From an uncultured Verrucomicrobiales bacterium (GTDB lineage: Bacteria > Verrucomicrobiota > Verrucomicrobiia > Verrucomicrobiales > DEV007), in assembly GCA_943789025.1 (NCBI GenBank), contig CALSSN010000001.1:1-42090 (forward strand): DNA of 42,090 nt. Direction: 5' to 3'. A program made the translations under genes and the position numbers. Below are positions 22,912 through 32,040 of the stretch, in pieces (the stretch's first letter is position 1; every line of letters starts with the position of its first letter). Below the pieces are notes generated by a model. That model had not been told where the DNA came from. It made no database searches and saw only the letters and a list, made by a program, of their open reading frames with translations.

Positions 22912-24147
22912 ATGCCTGATTTTCTCATCAACTCCGAAGAGGTTAGTTTGTGGCTCGACCAAGGCTGGAGACTCGTCGTGCTGCTTCTGGCAGCAATTGC
23001 CTCCCAGTGGCTTGCCCGCACCCTTCTCATTGGCCTGATCCATAAACTGGCATCCCTGAGCTCGACCAGCTGGGACGACCACATGGTGGGTCAGCGGGTT
23101 TTCCACCGCATCGCCCACCTGGTTCCGGCCCTGGTCATCTATTTCGGAGCACTGCCGTTCTTCGCCACCGAACCTGCCCTGTGGTTGCAGAGGATCTCTC
23201 TCGCTTACATGGCCATCATTGGCGTGCTGGTGGTTTTCGCCCTTCTCAACGGCTTCCTCTCGATCTACAACACCTACGAAGTCTCGAAAAGCCGGACCCT
23301 CAAAGGCGTGGTCCAGACCCTGCAGATCCTTATCGGCCTCTTTGGTGCTATCATCACGCTGGCCATCCTGATGGATGTTTCGCCCTGGAAATTTCTCAGT
23401 GGCATCGGTGCTCTCAGCGCCATCCTTCTCCTCGTCTTCAAAGACTCCATCCTCGGTCTGGTAGCCAGCATCCAGGTCTCCACCAACAACATGGTGCAAA
23501 TCGGCGACTGGATCGAAATGCCCAAATACGGAGCTGACGGCGAGGTTATCGACATCTCTCTGACCACGGTAAAAGTTCAGAACTGGGACAAAACGATTTC
23601 CACCATCCCTACCTATGGACTGGTTTCTGACCCGGTAAAAAACTGGCGCGGCATGTCAGAAGCAGATGGCCGGCGCATCAAACGTTCCCTCAGCGTCGAC
23701 ATGCAGACGGTTCGCTTCTGCACCGAGGAAATGCTCAACCGCTTCGAACAGTTCCAGCATGTCGCGGAATACATCAAACAGCGCCGGCAGGAGGTAAAAC
23801 TCTACAATGCTGAACATAACATCGATCCGACCATCGAAATCAATGGCCGTCGCCTCACCAACCTTGGGTGTTTTCGAGCCTACCTCGAAGGCTACTTGCG
23901 CCACCACCCGATGGTGAACAAAAAGATGACGTTCTTGGTCCGTCACCTCGCTCCGACCGACAAAGGGCTGCCTATCGAAATTTATGTCTTCAGCGCCGAC
24001 AAAGTCTGGGCGAATTACGAAGCCATCCAGGCTGGGATCTTCGACCATATCCTCGCGGCGATTTCGTGCTTTGACCTTGCTGTCTACCAGGCGCCTTCCG
24101 GTAAGGATGTGAATCGTGCTCTGGCCCGAGTCTCGTCAGGAAGCTGA
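22912..24147 (+). CDS. MscS-family mechanosensitive channel (YbdG-like)
   Basis: 411 residues. Several N-terminal hydrophobic helices (such as RLVVLLLAAIASQWLARTLL and RISLAYMAIIGVLVVFALLN) precede the MscS core, which starts around residue 160: DVSPWKFLSGIGALSAILLL, then VFKDSILGLVASIQVSTNNM and VQIGDWIEMPKYGADGEVID. This is the pore helix and beta domain of the family. The cytoplasmic part has the long insertion that marks the YbdG/MscM branch, which responds to mild osmotic downshift. Start ATG 22912. A gap of about 235 bp separates it from nhaC, holding no convincing gene. It converges with the esterase gene downstream. Confidence 0.92.
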   Translation: MPDFLINSEEVSLWLDQGWRLVVLLLAAIASQWLARTLLIGLIHKLASLSSTSWDDHMVGQRVFHRIAHLVPALVIYFGALPFFATEPALWLQRISLAYMAIIGVLVVFALLNGFLSIYNTYEVSKSRTLKGVVQTLQILIGLFGAIITLAILMDVSPWKFLSGIGALSAILLLVFKDSILGLVASIQVSTNNMVQIGDWIEMPKYGADGEVIDISLTTVKVQNWDKTISTIPTYGLVSDPVKNWRGMSEADGRRIKRSLSVDMQTVRFCTEEMLNRFEQFQHVAEYIKQRRQEVKLYNAEHNIDPTIEINGRRLTNLGCFRAYLEGYLRHHPMVNKKMTFLVRHLAPTDKGLPIEIYVFSADKVWANYEAIQAGIFDHILAAISCFDLAVYQAPSGKDVNRALARVSSGS

Positions 24148-24292
24148 AATCCTGCGGGCAATAACAAAATTCCAACCCCGATCCGCGCAGCACAGGCACA
24201 ATCCTCCGTCGGGCTTGCAACCGAGCATGACGGCACTTGAGCTGGCGGCAAAAATTCGCCCGCGGATCCTCGCAAAGGTCTCGGGTCAGCGG

Positions 24293-24955
24293 TTATTCCC
24301 ATGCCCTTATCAGAGCGCTCATCCAGGCTCGGATCTCCGCGAGTTCCTGTGGGTCAATGCTGTGGTGTTTGGCATATTCTCTCCACTCAAAAGGAATGCC
24401 AGCGGCCCGGATCTGCTCTGCCTGCTCACGTGAGGCCTCGAACGGCAGGACGTCATCCAGCGTGCCGTGAGTAACCAGTCTGGGAGTCGCTCGTCCTGCT
24501 TCGGAAAACGTTTCCACCAAGCGGTCAGCGTCGAAGACATATCCAGAAATTCCGACGATTCCGGCCAGCGGCACCGCAATCCTTCCCCCCCACTCCCACC
24601 CCATCAAGGCACCTTGCGAAAAACCGAAAAGGAAAGTCTTCGAGACGGGATACCCAGCAGCCGCAGTTTCCTCGAGCAACTGATCAAGGAGCGCGGAGCT
24701 GCGCTTAATCCCCGGCAACTGGTCGGGGGGAAGTCCATACCAGCTGAATCCTCCGAAATAATCGTCCGGAGCATTCAAGAGGAGAAAGTCGACACCCGGA
24801 AGCCTCATCGCCTCGGGAAGCCATTCGAATCCCTGAACCGAGTCGCCACGACCGTGAAGAACAACGACCAAACTACGCATTTGCGCATCCCGGTCAGGAC
24901 TTTCACCTACCACCTCACCGCGCACAAAGCGGCTGTCGAACACCTTACTCTGCAT
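24293..24955 (-). CDS. Alpha/beta-hydrolase, carboxylesterase/phospholipase type
   Basis: 220 residues, cytoplasmic, of the YpfH/AB-hydrolase_2 family. LVVVLHGRGDSVQGFEW near residue 30 forms the first strand and oxyanion region. Ser113 in FGFSQGALMG is the nucleophile, Asp167 in THGTLDDVLPFEAS the acid and His198 in KHHSID the general base, so the triad is complete. Members hydrolyse short-chain esters or acyl-lysophospholipids; the substrate here is unknown. Its first codons overlap the end of the amino-acid permease gene by 11 bases, so the two genes are co-transcribed and translationally coupled. Confidence 0.88.
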   Translation of the reverse strand: MQSKVFDSRFVRGEVVGESPDRDAQMRSLVVVLHGRGDSVQGFEWLPEAMRLPGVDFLLLNAPDDYFGGFSWYGLPPDQLPGIKRSSALLDQLLEETAAAGYPVSKTFLFGFSQGALMGWEWGGRIAVPLAGIVGISGYVFDADRLVETFSEAGRATPRLVTHGTLDDVLPFEASREQAEQIRAAGIPFEWREYAKHHSIDPQELAEIRAWMSALIRAWE

Positions 24956-26223
24956 CTTGAAAATCTGGTTCTTCTATCGGCCGAACGATGTTCCGAACGA
25001 CAAAGCCCACGATCAGAATGACCGCGACCAGCACGAGGGCGCGCCACTGCACGTGAAAAGCGAGGTGAAAGCACGATGCCAGACCGAGCAGTGCAATCGG
25101 CCTGGTGAAAGGAGGCGAATCGGTAAGACGGAAGGCACAGAGGTTCGTGATTCCGTAGTAGATCAGGACGGCGGCTGCGCTCACCTCCCAGGCAAACCGC
25201 ACTCCGACGAAAGAAAAGAGCGCAATCACCACCACCACCGACCAGACAGCGCGGGCCGGGGTATGATGGCGGGCATCAATCACAGCGAGGCCGCTAGGGA
25301 GATCCTGCCTCCGCGCCATCGCTAGAACAACCCGAGAGAGTCCGAGAATCAGGTTGAAGGCGACTCCGAGAAGCGCACTGGCGGCTCCCATTTTCAGGGT
25401 CATAAGAACCCACCCGGGAGCAGCCCCAGACCGAGCGATTGATCCGAGCGTGAGCTCGCGAATACCGCCACCTTCCTCGGCCGCAGCAACCTCCAGGAAA
25501 CGCCCGGCACCCGCTCCCCCCACCAACGCATAAATGAACGCCGTCACCCCCACTGTGATAACCACTGCTCTGGGAATATTCCTGCCAGGATCGCGAATCT
25601 CCTCGCCCATCGTGGCCACCCGCCCGTAGCCGGTAAACGCGACAAAAAGCAGTCCCGCAGCGGCGAATATCTCACGCGGATCCGGAGGTTTTCCACCCGG
25701 GTCAGGAACTGGGACAGGCACCGGGTCGCCACGCCCCCAGATGACAAATCCCGCCAACCCGGCGAGAGACAAACCGACGAGAAGCGCATTGAGACGATTG
25801 CCGCGTTTTAACCCGGAATTGGCAGCATAAGCGAGAACCACAACAAGCAACGATGCCCCAAGCCACAGGGGCAGCGTTCCAGTCGGCAGCAACATGGTGA
25901 AGGCAAGCAGGGCGGCGGCGGCTGACGCCGACTTGGCGACCAGAAAAAGCCACCCCGCTGCGAAACCGATCCCCGGGTGCAGCAGTTCACAGCCGTAGGT
26001 GTAGGTACCCCCCACTGACCGGGTAACGGGAAGCGAGCCGGGCTGACGAAAGACCATTGAAGAGCGCCGTCATGGTCGCGATAAAAAGAGCCAGACCCCA
26101 AAGGTGCTGTGCCCGGGGAATGGCCAGCCCGAGGGACGCGTAGACCCCGGTGCCGAGCATCGATCCTAGCCCGAGTAACACAGCTCCCGGCAAGCCCACC
26201 TGGCGGATAAGTTTCGTCATCAA
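24945..26223 (-). CDS. APC-superfamily amino-acid permease, with one frameshift
   Basis: Two overlapping minus-strand frames form one permease of about 425 residues. The first reads MMTKLIRQVGLPGAVLLGLG, SMLGTGVYASLGLA and ends at ASRYPVSGG; the second continues TYTYGCELLHPGIGFAAGWL, FLVAKSASAAAALLAF. GSMLGTGVY is the conserved TM1 glycine motif, and the SxRxPxSGGxYxY stretch at the join is the classical APC TM3 motif. The C6 run at 26008-26013 has one base too many for that motif. About 12 transmembrane segments follow. FAAAGLLFVAFTGYGRVATM with GEEIRDPGRNIPRAV is the usual TM6-loop. It probably imports or exchanges an amino acid or amine. The esterase gene overlaps its end; cstA lies about 50 bp upstream on the same strand. 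Confidence 0.87.
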
Positions 26224-26273
26224 CGAGTCCTATCCTTGCATTGGGCCGCTGTCCTTAAGAATTACATCACCCT

Positions 26274-28175
26274 CTAACAACTGCGACCTCCCTCATTCAC
26301 TGCTCGTGACAAAGCGGGCAACTCCTTTTCCAAGCGCCCACGGGCCCCTGGCCAGGCAAAAATCGCCTCGGCGATCATCCAGATTTCGAGAGCAAAAGTC
26401 CCCACTGCGATGACGATGAGCGGCCAGTTTTTGTTCTTCGCAGCGAGCCAGCTGTTTTCCTGGATCACCAACTGATGGAGCACCGCGTAGCCTGGAAGGA
26501 TGAGCATGAAGAATGTCGGAATCACAATGAACCAGACCGGGAGATTCCGCCGCCACATCCAGAAGGCGATGACGAGGAAAGCCAGGCCACCGAGCAGCTG
26601 ATTGGTCGCGCCAAACAGCGGCCAGAGAATCAGCCCACCTTTGCCTGCCGTCTCCCAGCTCCACGCCCCCTCGGCCCCGGGAATCGGCATCGCAGCCATC
26701 CACCCCGCCAACGCGACGGCCAAAATCGTCGCGCCATGGCGGTTGGTGAGAAGCCGCAAGGGGTTGATGCGACTCCCCTGCTCCGCTTTGACAAAGGTGC
26801 CGGCCAGTTCCTGAATCACGTAACGCTGGAGACGGCATGCGGTATCCAGAGTAGTGGCAGCAAAAGACGCTACCAACACACCCATGAGAGCTACAGCGAA
26901 TCCAAGAGACAGGCCGAGAGCGCGCAAAAAATTGGCCGCGCCATCGACAAAAGCACTCACCTTTGCGGACAAGCCGCCGGCCGACGCCCAGGTCGCGTAA
27001 CGCGCCTCGTAAGCCGCCTTCCCGGTCAAGGTCACGCCGGTGCCTTTTCCATCCACCAATTCGGGAATGCCAAGCCCAAGACCGGAAACACATGCCAGAA
27101 TAACGATGACAGCGAGAAACCCCTCGGTCAGCATCGACCCGAAACCGACGAACTGGGCGTCAGTTTCGCAGCGCAGCTGTTTCGAAGAAGTTCCCGAAGA
27201 GACGAGACAATGGAACCCGCTGATCGCGCCGCAGGCTACTGTCACAAAAAGAAAAGGGATCATCATGGGCGCACCCTCGACCCCTCGCCGGAGCGCCGGA
27301 GCTGCAATTTCGAGCGGCACGCGCACACCTTCGCCTCCACCACCAACCGGCGCCCCACCAAGCAGACCAGCTACCACCAACCCGAGAAGAACCAGGCCAA
27401 GCGCAGTCAAAAGCTGAAGACTGTTAATAAAATCTCTCGGCTGAAGCAACGTCCAGACGGGGAGCACTGATGCGATGTAGCTGTAAATCAAAAGCACAAC
27501 GCACCAGGTCAGAATCGGCCAGCCGCTGAGCATCGCATTGAAATCACCGAGAACCCCCACATTTCCAAAAGCAACCGACAGATACATCATCCCCAGAGCG
27601 AGCAGAGAGGGAACAACGATTCCAACCCCACGACGATGAAGCCAAATCCCGATCGCCACCGCCATCGGAATCTGAAGAATACACGGAGTAATTGACGCCG
27701 GATAGAGCTTGAAGACCACGGCGATGACCAATCCGAAAATTGCCAGAACAATGGTCAGAGCCATGAAAAGAATGAGGAGAAAAAGCACCCGCACCCGCGG
27801 ACTGAGAACCCGCCCAGCAATTTCACCCACGGTCTGGCCACGGTTTCGCAAAGAAACTACCAATGCCCCGAAGTCGTGCACAGCGCCGAAAAATATCGAT
27901 CCAAACAAGACCCAGAGCAGCGCCGGAAGCCACCCCCAGATCACCGCGATGGCAGGCCCTACGATCGGACCGGTGCCGGCAATCGAAGTAAAATGGTGGC
28001 CGAAGACAATCGTCCGGTCAGTCGGGCAGAAGTCGACGTTATCTTGCAGGCCACGACTCGGAACGACCGTTTCAGGATTCAGCTTGAAAATTTTTCGTGC
28101 CAGCCACTTCCCGTAAGTGTGGTAAGCGACGAGGTAGAGGATCATTGCCCCGAGGGCGATTGCGAGGGTGGCCAT
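26274..28175 (-). CDS. cstA: Carbon starvation protein CstA (peptide/pyruvate transporter family)
   Basis: 633 residues with many transmembrane segments. The start MATLAIALGAMILYLVAYHT, YGKWLARKIFKLN is typical. The family block FGHHFTSIAGTGPIVGPAIA is complete, followed by VHDFGALVVSLRNRGQTVGE. SSGTSSKQLRCETDAQFVGF in the middle and TTLDTACRLQRYVIQEL further on are also hallmarks. CstA relatives take up peptides or pyruvate during nutrient limitation. Length and domain order are normal with no interruption. The downstream amino-acid permease and esterase on the same strand suggest a small uptake-and-use cluster for nitrogenous nutrients, though the 50 bp gap leaves separate promoters possible. 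Confidence 0.95.
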   Translation of the reverse strand: MATLAIALGAMILYLVAYHTYGKWLARKIFKLNPETVVPSRGLQDNVDFCPTDRTIVFGHHFTSIAGTGPIVGPAIAVIWGWLPALLWVLFGSIFFGAVHDFGALVVSLRNRGQTVGEIAGRVLSPRVRVLFLLILFMALTIVLAIFGLVIAVVFKLYPASITPCILQIPMAVAIGIWLHRRGVGIVVPSLLALGMMYLSVAFGNVGVLGDFNAMLSGWPILTWCVVLLIYSYIASVLPVWTLLQPRDFINSLQLLTALGLVLLGLVVAGLLGGAPVGGGGEGVRVPLEIAAPALRRGVEGAPMMIPFLFVTVACGAISGFHCLVSSGTSSKQLRCETDAQFVGFGSMLTEGFLAVIVILACVSGLGLGIPELVDGKGTGVTLTGKAAYEARYATWASAGGLSAKVSAFVDGAANFLRALGLSLGFAVALMGVLVASFAATTLDTACRLQRYVIQELAGTFVKAEQGSRINPLRLLTNRHGATILAVALAGWMAAMPIPGAEGAWSWETAGKGGLILWPLFGATNQLLGGLAFLVIAFWMWRRNLPVWFIVIPTFFMLILPGYAVLHQLVIQENSWLAAKNKNWPLIVIAVGTFALEIWMIAEAIFAWPGARGRLEKELPALSRAVNEGGRSC

Positions 28176-28339
28176 AATTTAATGTGACAAGGAATCTCAA
28201 GTTTAGTCGAATCACCCGCCCGTCGTCCATCTCTTCCTCTCCCATCGAGCATGAAGCTTCCGCCAGGTGCAGGCATACAGGAAGCCCACCAGACACGCCC
28301 AGCACCGGAAAATCTACAGCTCCCCGGTTTTCTTACTGC

Positions 28340-28371
28340 CTGGCTTCTGCCTGGCTTCTGCTGGCTTCTGC
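28340..28371. repeat. Short tandem repeat, three units of 10-11 bp
   Basis: CTGGCTTCTG(C) occurs three times in a row (28340-28350, 28351-28360, 28361-28371), ending ten bases before the azurin-like gene's stop. It is a simple slippage repeat; no function seen. Confidence 0.7.
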
Positions 28372-28380
28372 CTAAACAGC

Positions 28381-28845
28381 TTATTCTATCACCTTGAGGA
28401 TGCCATTCATCAGCATGGCATGTCCGATGTAGGTACAGACATAGGGGTAGTCGCCTGGCTCATCGAGGGTGAACTCAATCGTCTCGCTTTCACCAGGCTT
28501 GAGCAGCTTCGAGTTGTGGAGAATTAAATCGGTCTCCGGGATCGGGTTCTGGAGGAACTCTGGCCTGGCGAAATTTGCCGGATCATTGGCCGCCGCGATC
28601 AGTTCCTGGAGCTTCCCGGCTTTCCCGATCACGATGTTATGCGGCTGCATGTTGGTGCTGTCGGCTGGGTTGTTGAAAGTGATTTTGATGACCTGCCCAG
28701 CCTTCGCCGTCAGTTCTTTCTTATCATAAGCGAAGAGTGCCTTGTCTGCCGTCAGTTCAAACTCGACGGCATCCTGTGCCAGACATGGGGTCACCATGAT
28801 TCCTGCAGTGATCAGGGAAAGGAGTGACTTTTGGATCATTTTCAT
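28381..28845 (-). CDS. Azurin/plastocyanin-like type I copper protein
   Basis: 154 residues with a signal peptide (MKMIQKSLLSLITAGIMVTP, CLAQDA). The mature part is a cupredoxin. NMQPHNIVIGKAGK supplies the first His ligand, and YPYVCTYIGHAMLMNGILKV supplies Cys, the second His and Met in the order C-x4-H-x3-M region of azurins. It is expected in the periplasm as a one-electron carrier; small cupredoxins next to PVC-group metabolic genes often serve c-type cytochromes, but no partner gene is adjacent. Met1 and Met3 are both possible starts. The gene is divergent from the membrane protein at 28998. Confidence 0.88.
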   Translation of the reverse strand: MKMIQKSLLSLITAGIMVTPCLAQDAVEFELTADKALFAYDKKELTAKAGQVIKITFNNPADSTNMQPHNIVIGKAGKLQELIAAANDPANFARPEFLQNPIPETDLILHNSKLLKPGESETIEFTLDEPGDYPYVCTYIGHAMLMNGILKVIE

Positions 28846-28997
28846 AGACTTATTTTCTTGTTAAAAGTTACGTGCGGTTTTTGAAAAAAGTTTCATCAGC
28901 ACCCTTTTTTATTAAGAGGCAATCTCCGCTACCGCAAGGAGGGATTCTCTTAAAACGTGCTCCACTCACGTGGCATCAACTACCCGGTTTTGTAACC

Positions 28998-29459
28998 ATG
29001 ACAACACCTTCGGCCTTGGAAAAGGACCGCCCCTCCCCTACCTTCATCATGCCACCAATGAACCAGCCAAGCCCACGGATTCGGGAGCCGCTCCCCTGGG
29101 GGATTCCGCTCACTCCCTACATCTGGATCTCTGCGGCGCTCCTGCTCGCTGTCCTGCCGCTCGCACTCGGGGTGCGCGGGGTGCGCGCCCGCGACCTGCC
29201 AGCTCCCGGAGCCCAGGTGATCACCGGACGGGACCTACTGGTCGATGGCAAAGACGCCACCGACCGGCCGCTCTTCCTACAGGCCATCGGTTGCCAACTT
29301 TCGGGCGCCTTTCCCTCGACGGTCTCGTTCCGAGGCAGAACACTTGTTCTTGCTCCAGATTTTCAGGTACCCGTCCTCGACGTCCGCTGTGCCATCATCG
29401 TGGGCGACCGCTCCGGAGTCGGCCAGCTCACTGGCTCGTACCAGGCGCTTCTGCCGTGA
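28998..29459 (+). CDS. Small single-pass membrane protein, family not recognised
   Basis: 153 residues from ATG 28998. A proline-rich N-terminus (about 1-37) precedes one hydrophobic helix (TPYIWISAALLLAVLPLALG, about 43-62). The remaining 90 residues lie outside, beginning VRGVRARDLPAPGAQVITGR and containing two cysteines (AIGCQLSG, LDVRCAIIVG). The positive-inside rule is ambiguous. A second Met at 29049 is possible. It is followed after about 100 bp by the HAD-like gene on the same strand. No domain identified. Confidence 0.6.
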   Translation: MTTPSALEKDRPSPTFIMPPMNQPSPRIREPLPWGIPLTPYIWISAALLLAVLPLALGVRGVRARDLPAPGAQVITGRDLLVDGKDATDRPLFLQAIGCQLSGAFPSTVSFRGRTLVLAPDFQVPVLDVRCAIIVGDRSGVGQLTGSYQALLP

Positions 29460-29562
29460 AGCCTCTAAGTTTTCGTCCCCCCTACCCCCGTATCCCGAGC
29501 CAGAAGCCACTTCGCGTAACCTTGAAATCCTGACCGTGTCCGACGAAATTATAAACGAAGCA

Positions 29563-30486
29563 ATGACCGGACAGCGCGATATCACGAGTGGCAGCTTCAA
29601 ATACTACATCTTCGACTGGGATGACAACGTCCTGCACATGCCCACAAAGATTGTGCTGGAAAAACGCTCCGAGGACGGCACGTGGAACCCCCAGCCGATG
29701 ACTACGTCGATGTTCGCGCTTATTCGTCACGACACCGAAAACTTCCGCCCTCCCGGGGGTGACTGGGAGCGCGCCTTCGCCAACTTTCGGGATCTCCACA
29801 AACAGGGAGAAAGTGCCTTTCTCATCGATACCCGGGAAGCTCTCGAGCCGATTCTTGATGGCCATAAAAAAGGCGCGCCGAGCTTTCGCATTTTTCGCAA
29901 AGCCCTCGTCGAAGGCCGGCTCTTCGCGATCGTTACCGCTCGCGGCCACAAGCCGGAGTCAATCCGAATGGCAGTGGAATACTTTATCGACAACGTCCTC
30001 AGCGAAGACGAGCGCATCGAGATGCTGGCGAACCTGCGCGCCTTTCGCGCGGTCTTTGAAGAGAAAGACGTCTCCGACGAAGAGACCCTCAACGCATACC
30101 TTGCGCTTAACCGCTACCACGGGATTTCCTCACCCGAGTTCAAAGAAAAGATCCTCTCCCAACATGGCAGTGCCGGAAGCGGGAGTGCCGAGAAGCCCGA
30201 AGCAGCAAAGCAACACGCGATCAAAGACTTCGTCGATCATGTCCTCGACATCGCCCACCGCGGAGGACTCGACCGCAAAATAAGCATCGGGTTCTCGGAC
30301 GATGATATCCGGAACCTCGAAGCAGCCCGTGATTTGATCGAACAGAGGCTGGCCAAAGAATATCCGCATGTTAGTTTTATCATCTATGACACTTCTGACC
30401 CCGACCTCGCTGCAGGACAACGCATCGTTCTGCAAGGGCAACTCGACCTCGGGCTGGAGGTCGAACGAAACCCACTCGAGGGCTAG
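29563..30486 (+). CDS. HAD-like hydrolase-fold protein of unknown substrate
   Basis: 307 residues, cytoplasmic. FKYYIFDWDDNVLHMPTKIV near the N-terminus is HAD motif I (Asp18 and Asp20). LFAIVTARGHKPESIRMAVE around residue 130 supplies motif II Thr. SIGFSDDDIRNLEAARDLIE near residue 250 is the acidic motif IV. The roughly 100 residues between motifs II and IV form a large helical insert that includes a Ser/Gly-rich linker (HGSAGSGSAEKPEAAKQ). The ATG at 29563 is chosen because it precedes motif I closely; a GTG at 29536 is possible. Longer frames upstream run through the previous gene. Only four bases separate its stop from the DUF6807 gene, so they form an operon. Function unassigned. Confidence 0.75.
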   Translation: MTGQRDITSGSFKYYIFDWDDNVLHMPTKIVLEKRSEDGTWNPQPMTTSMFALIRHDTENFRPPGGDWERAFANFRDLHKQGESAFLIDTREALEPILDGHKKGAPSFRIFRKALVEGRLFAIVTARGHKPESIRMAVEYFIDNVLSEDERIEMLANLRAFRAVFEEKDVSDEETLNAYLALNRYHGISSPEFKEKILSQHGSAGSGSAEKPEAAKQHAIKDFVDHVLDIAHRGGLDRKISIGFSDDDIRNLEAARDLIEQRLAKEYPHVSFIIYDTSDPDLAAGQRIVLQGQLDLGLEVERNPLEG

Positions 30487-30490
30487 TCGC

Positions 30491-31567
30491 ATGACTACTC
30501 CCCTCGAGATGGATCGCCCGGTCACCGCCTTGCTCGCACGCTTCGCATTACTTGCCGTCTTCGGGTTTGTCTTCATTCCACCCCTGGTCCACGCCGCCGC
30601 CTCCGCGCGCTTCTCGGTCGATCGCGAAGCCTCCGGCGACGTTGCCATTCTGATCGACGGCGCGCTTTTCACCCGCTTCGTCTCCAGCGATCAGACCACT
30701 AATAAATGCTATCTCTGGCCACTGCTCGGGCCCCACGGCACCCCGCTGACCCGCGCCTACCCGATGGACGATGTGGAGGGTGAAAAAAAGGACCACCCGC
30801 ACCACCGCTCACTGTTCTTCGGATTCCAGGAGGCGGGGGGCTTCAATACCTGGCATGAGAAACGCACCTTCACCAGAAGTGACGGGAAGCCCACCAGTGC
30901 AAAGAAAGTCGCCCACCTCGGAAGGCAGGTCTGCACGAAAGTCCAACAAGCCACCGCCGCACCAGACGGCAGTTCCGCATCGCTCGTGGTCGAAATCGAA
31001 AATCGCGCACCCGATGGCACTGTCTACCTCAAGGAAACACGCTCCCACGTATTTCACCTCGATCCCACATCCGGATCGCGGATTATCGATCTCGAAATTG
31101 TCCTCACCGGCACCGACAGCCCACGTGGGGGCTCATCGATCATCGGGAAAAAAGATTCAGGCCTCAGCATCCGTATCGCCCACAGTCTCACCGTCGACGC
31201 CAAACCGGGTGGCCGCATCATCAACAATGTAGGAGACAAAGATAAGAAAGCATGGGGCAAAAGAGCTGCTTGGGTGGATTGCAACGGGCCGGTCGGGAGC
31301 AAGACCTTCGGAATCGCCATGCTCAATCACCCGGACAGTTTCCGCCACCCGACTCCTTGGCATGTGCGTACGTACGGCCTCTTCACTGCCAATCCATTCG
31401 CCTTAAAAGAAGTCGCAGGCGAAAAAGACAGCGGTGACATACAGCTCGACGCAGGAGAATCCATCACCCTGAAACACCGCATCATCCTGCACGAAGGCGA
31501 CGAAAAAACCGCACAGATCGCGCAAGCCTGGGAACGCTATGTCGCTGAGCAGCCAGACACTCGCTAA
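30491..31567 (+). CDS. Secreted DUF6807 ('PmoA-like') protein
   Basis: 358 residues. The N-terminus has a hydrophobic export signal (ALLARFALLAVFGFVFIPPL, then VHAAAS). The family blocks are DHPHHRSLFFGFQEAGGFN and FGIAMLNHPDSFRHPTPWHV, RTYGLFTANPF; both hold conserved histidines that could bind metal. Databases sometimes label such proteins 'methane oxygenase PmoA', which is misleading: there is no membrane-bound monooxygenase sequence here. The family occurs in Planctomycetes, Verrucomicrobia and Bacteroidetes, usually near sugar-degradation genes. Four bases after the HAD-like gene; a terminator follows at 31698. Confidence 0.85.
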   Translation: MTTPLEMDRPVTALLARFALLAVFGFVFIPPLVHAAASARFSVDREASGDVAILIDGALFTRFVSSDQTTNKCYLWPLLGPHGTPLTRAYPMDDVEGEKKDHPHHRSLFFGFQEAGGFNTWHEKRTFTRSDGKPTSAKKVAHLGRQVCTKVQQATAAPDGSSASLVVEIENRAPDGTVYLKETRSHVFHLDPTSGSRIIDLEIVLTGTDSPRGGSSIIGKKDSGLSIRIAHSLTVDAKPGGRIINNVGDKDKKAWGKRAAWVDCNGPVGSKTFGIAMLNHPDSFRHPTPWHVRTYGLFTANPFALKEVAGEKDSGDIQLDAGESITLKHRIILHEGDEKTAQIAQAWERYVAEQPDTR

Positions 31568-31697
31568 GAGACATCTTTAAGGAGGTCTGATTAAAGGCGG
31601 TGCCCGTCATTGTTGTCCGGATTCTGTGTGGCACGGCGCGAGGCGGAAGTGGATGAACATCCTCGACCAACGAGCAACAAAGCCACGCCGAATGGGA

Positions 31698-31726
31698 TGC
31701 GGGCGGCAACCCGCAGAGCTTTTTTT
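31698..31726 (+). terminator. Intrinsic terminator downstream of the DUF6807 gene
   Basis: TGCGGG-cggcaa-CCCGCA stem-loop followed, after GAGC, by seven T residues. It lies about 130 bp after the DUF6807 stop codon on the same strand. Confidence 0.6.
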
Positions 31727-31891
31727 CGAGCCAAGAGCGCAGCGATGCTCACCTGCAATCCGATTCTATTCCAAGTGGCGGGTGGAGCAATTGATCATCG
31801 ACATTGATCACCGAGACACCCCGGTCCTTTTCTCAGAGAGGCACCAACCTAGCCGGAAAGTTTAGCAACCCACGTACAAGCCTTGACCCGG

Positions 31892-31917
31892 CCTGCATTA
31901 CAGACCTGCATTACAGA
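31892..31917. repeat. 13-bp tandem duplication
   Basis: CCTGCATTACAGA is present twice back to back. Simple duplication with no visible role. Confidence 0.7.
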
Positions 31918-32040
31918 CCGACTACGCCGAAGCCACTTACTCAAATTCCAACCGAAGGCCTGTCGCTTCGTGCTTCATGGAAGCTTACGGCGTGTCATCC
32001 AGACAAACTCACAAGCAAGAGGGCCTGAATTGCGGACAAC

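Larger units (their letters stand above)
31568..32040. other. Intergenic region without a convincing gene
   Basis: Contains the terminator at 31698-31726 and a 13-bp tandem duplication at 31892-31917. Frames on the plus strand (for example 31626-31865) show no family resemblance or ribosome site, so I do not call them. Confidence 0.6.

Noticed and set aside
24227..24292. Frame MTALELAAKIRPRILAKVSG between the MscS and esterase genes
   Set aside because: It only extends antisense into the esterase gene and has no ribosome site; judged chance.
29245..29562. Upstream extension of the HAD-like gene
   Set aside because: This part is the shadow of the preceding membrane-protein gene in another frame, with unrelated composition; start placed at 29563.
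30491..31567. Particulate methane monooxygenase subunit (PmoA)
   Set aside because: Despite the common database label for this family, it is an exported soluble DUF6807 protein with no multi-pass membrane region.
31626..31865. 79-codon plus-strand frame in the 31.6-32.0 kb gap
   Set aside because: Runs through a clear terminator hairpin with T-run, shows no domain or ribosome site and an implausible composition.
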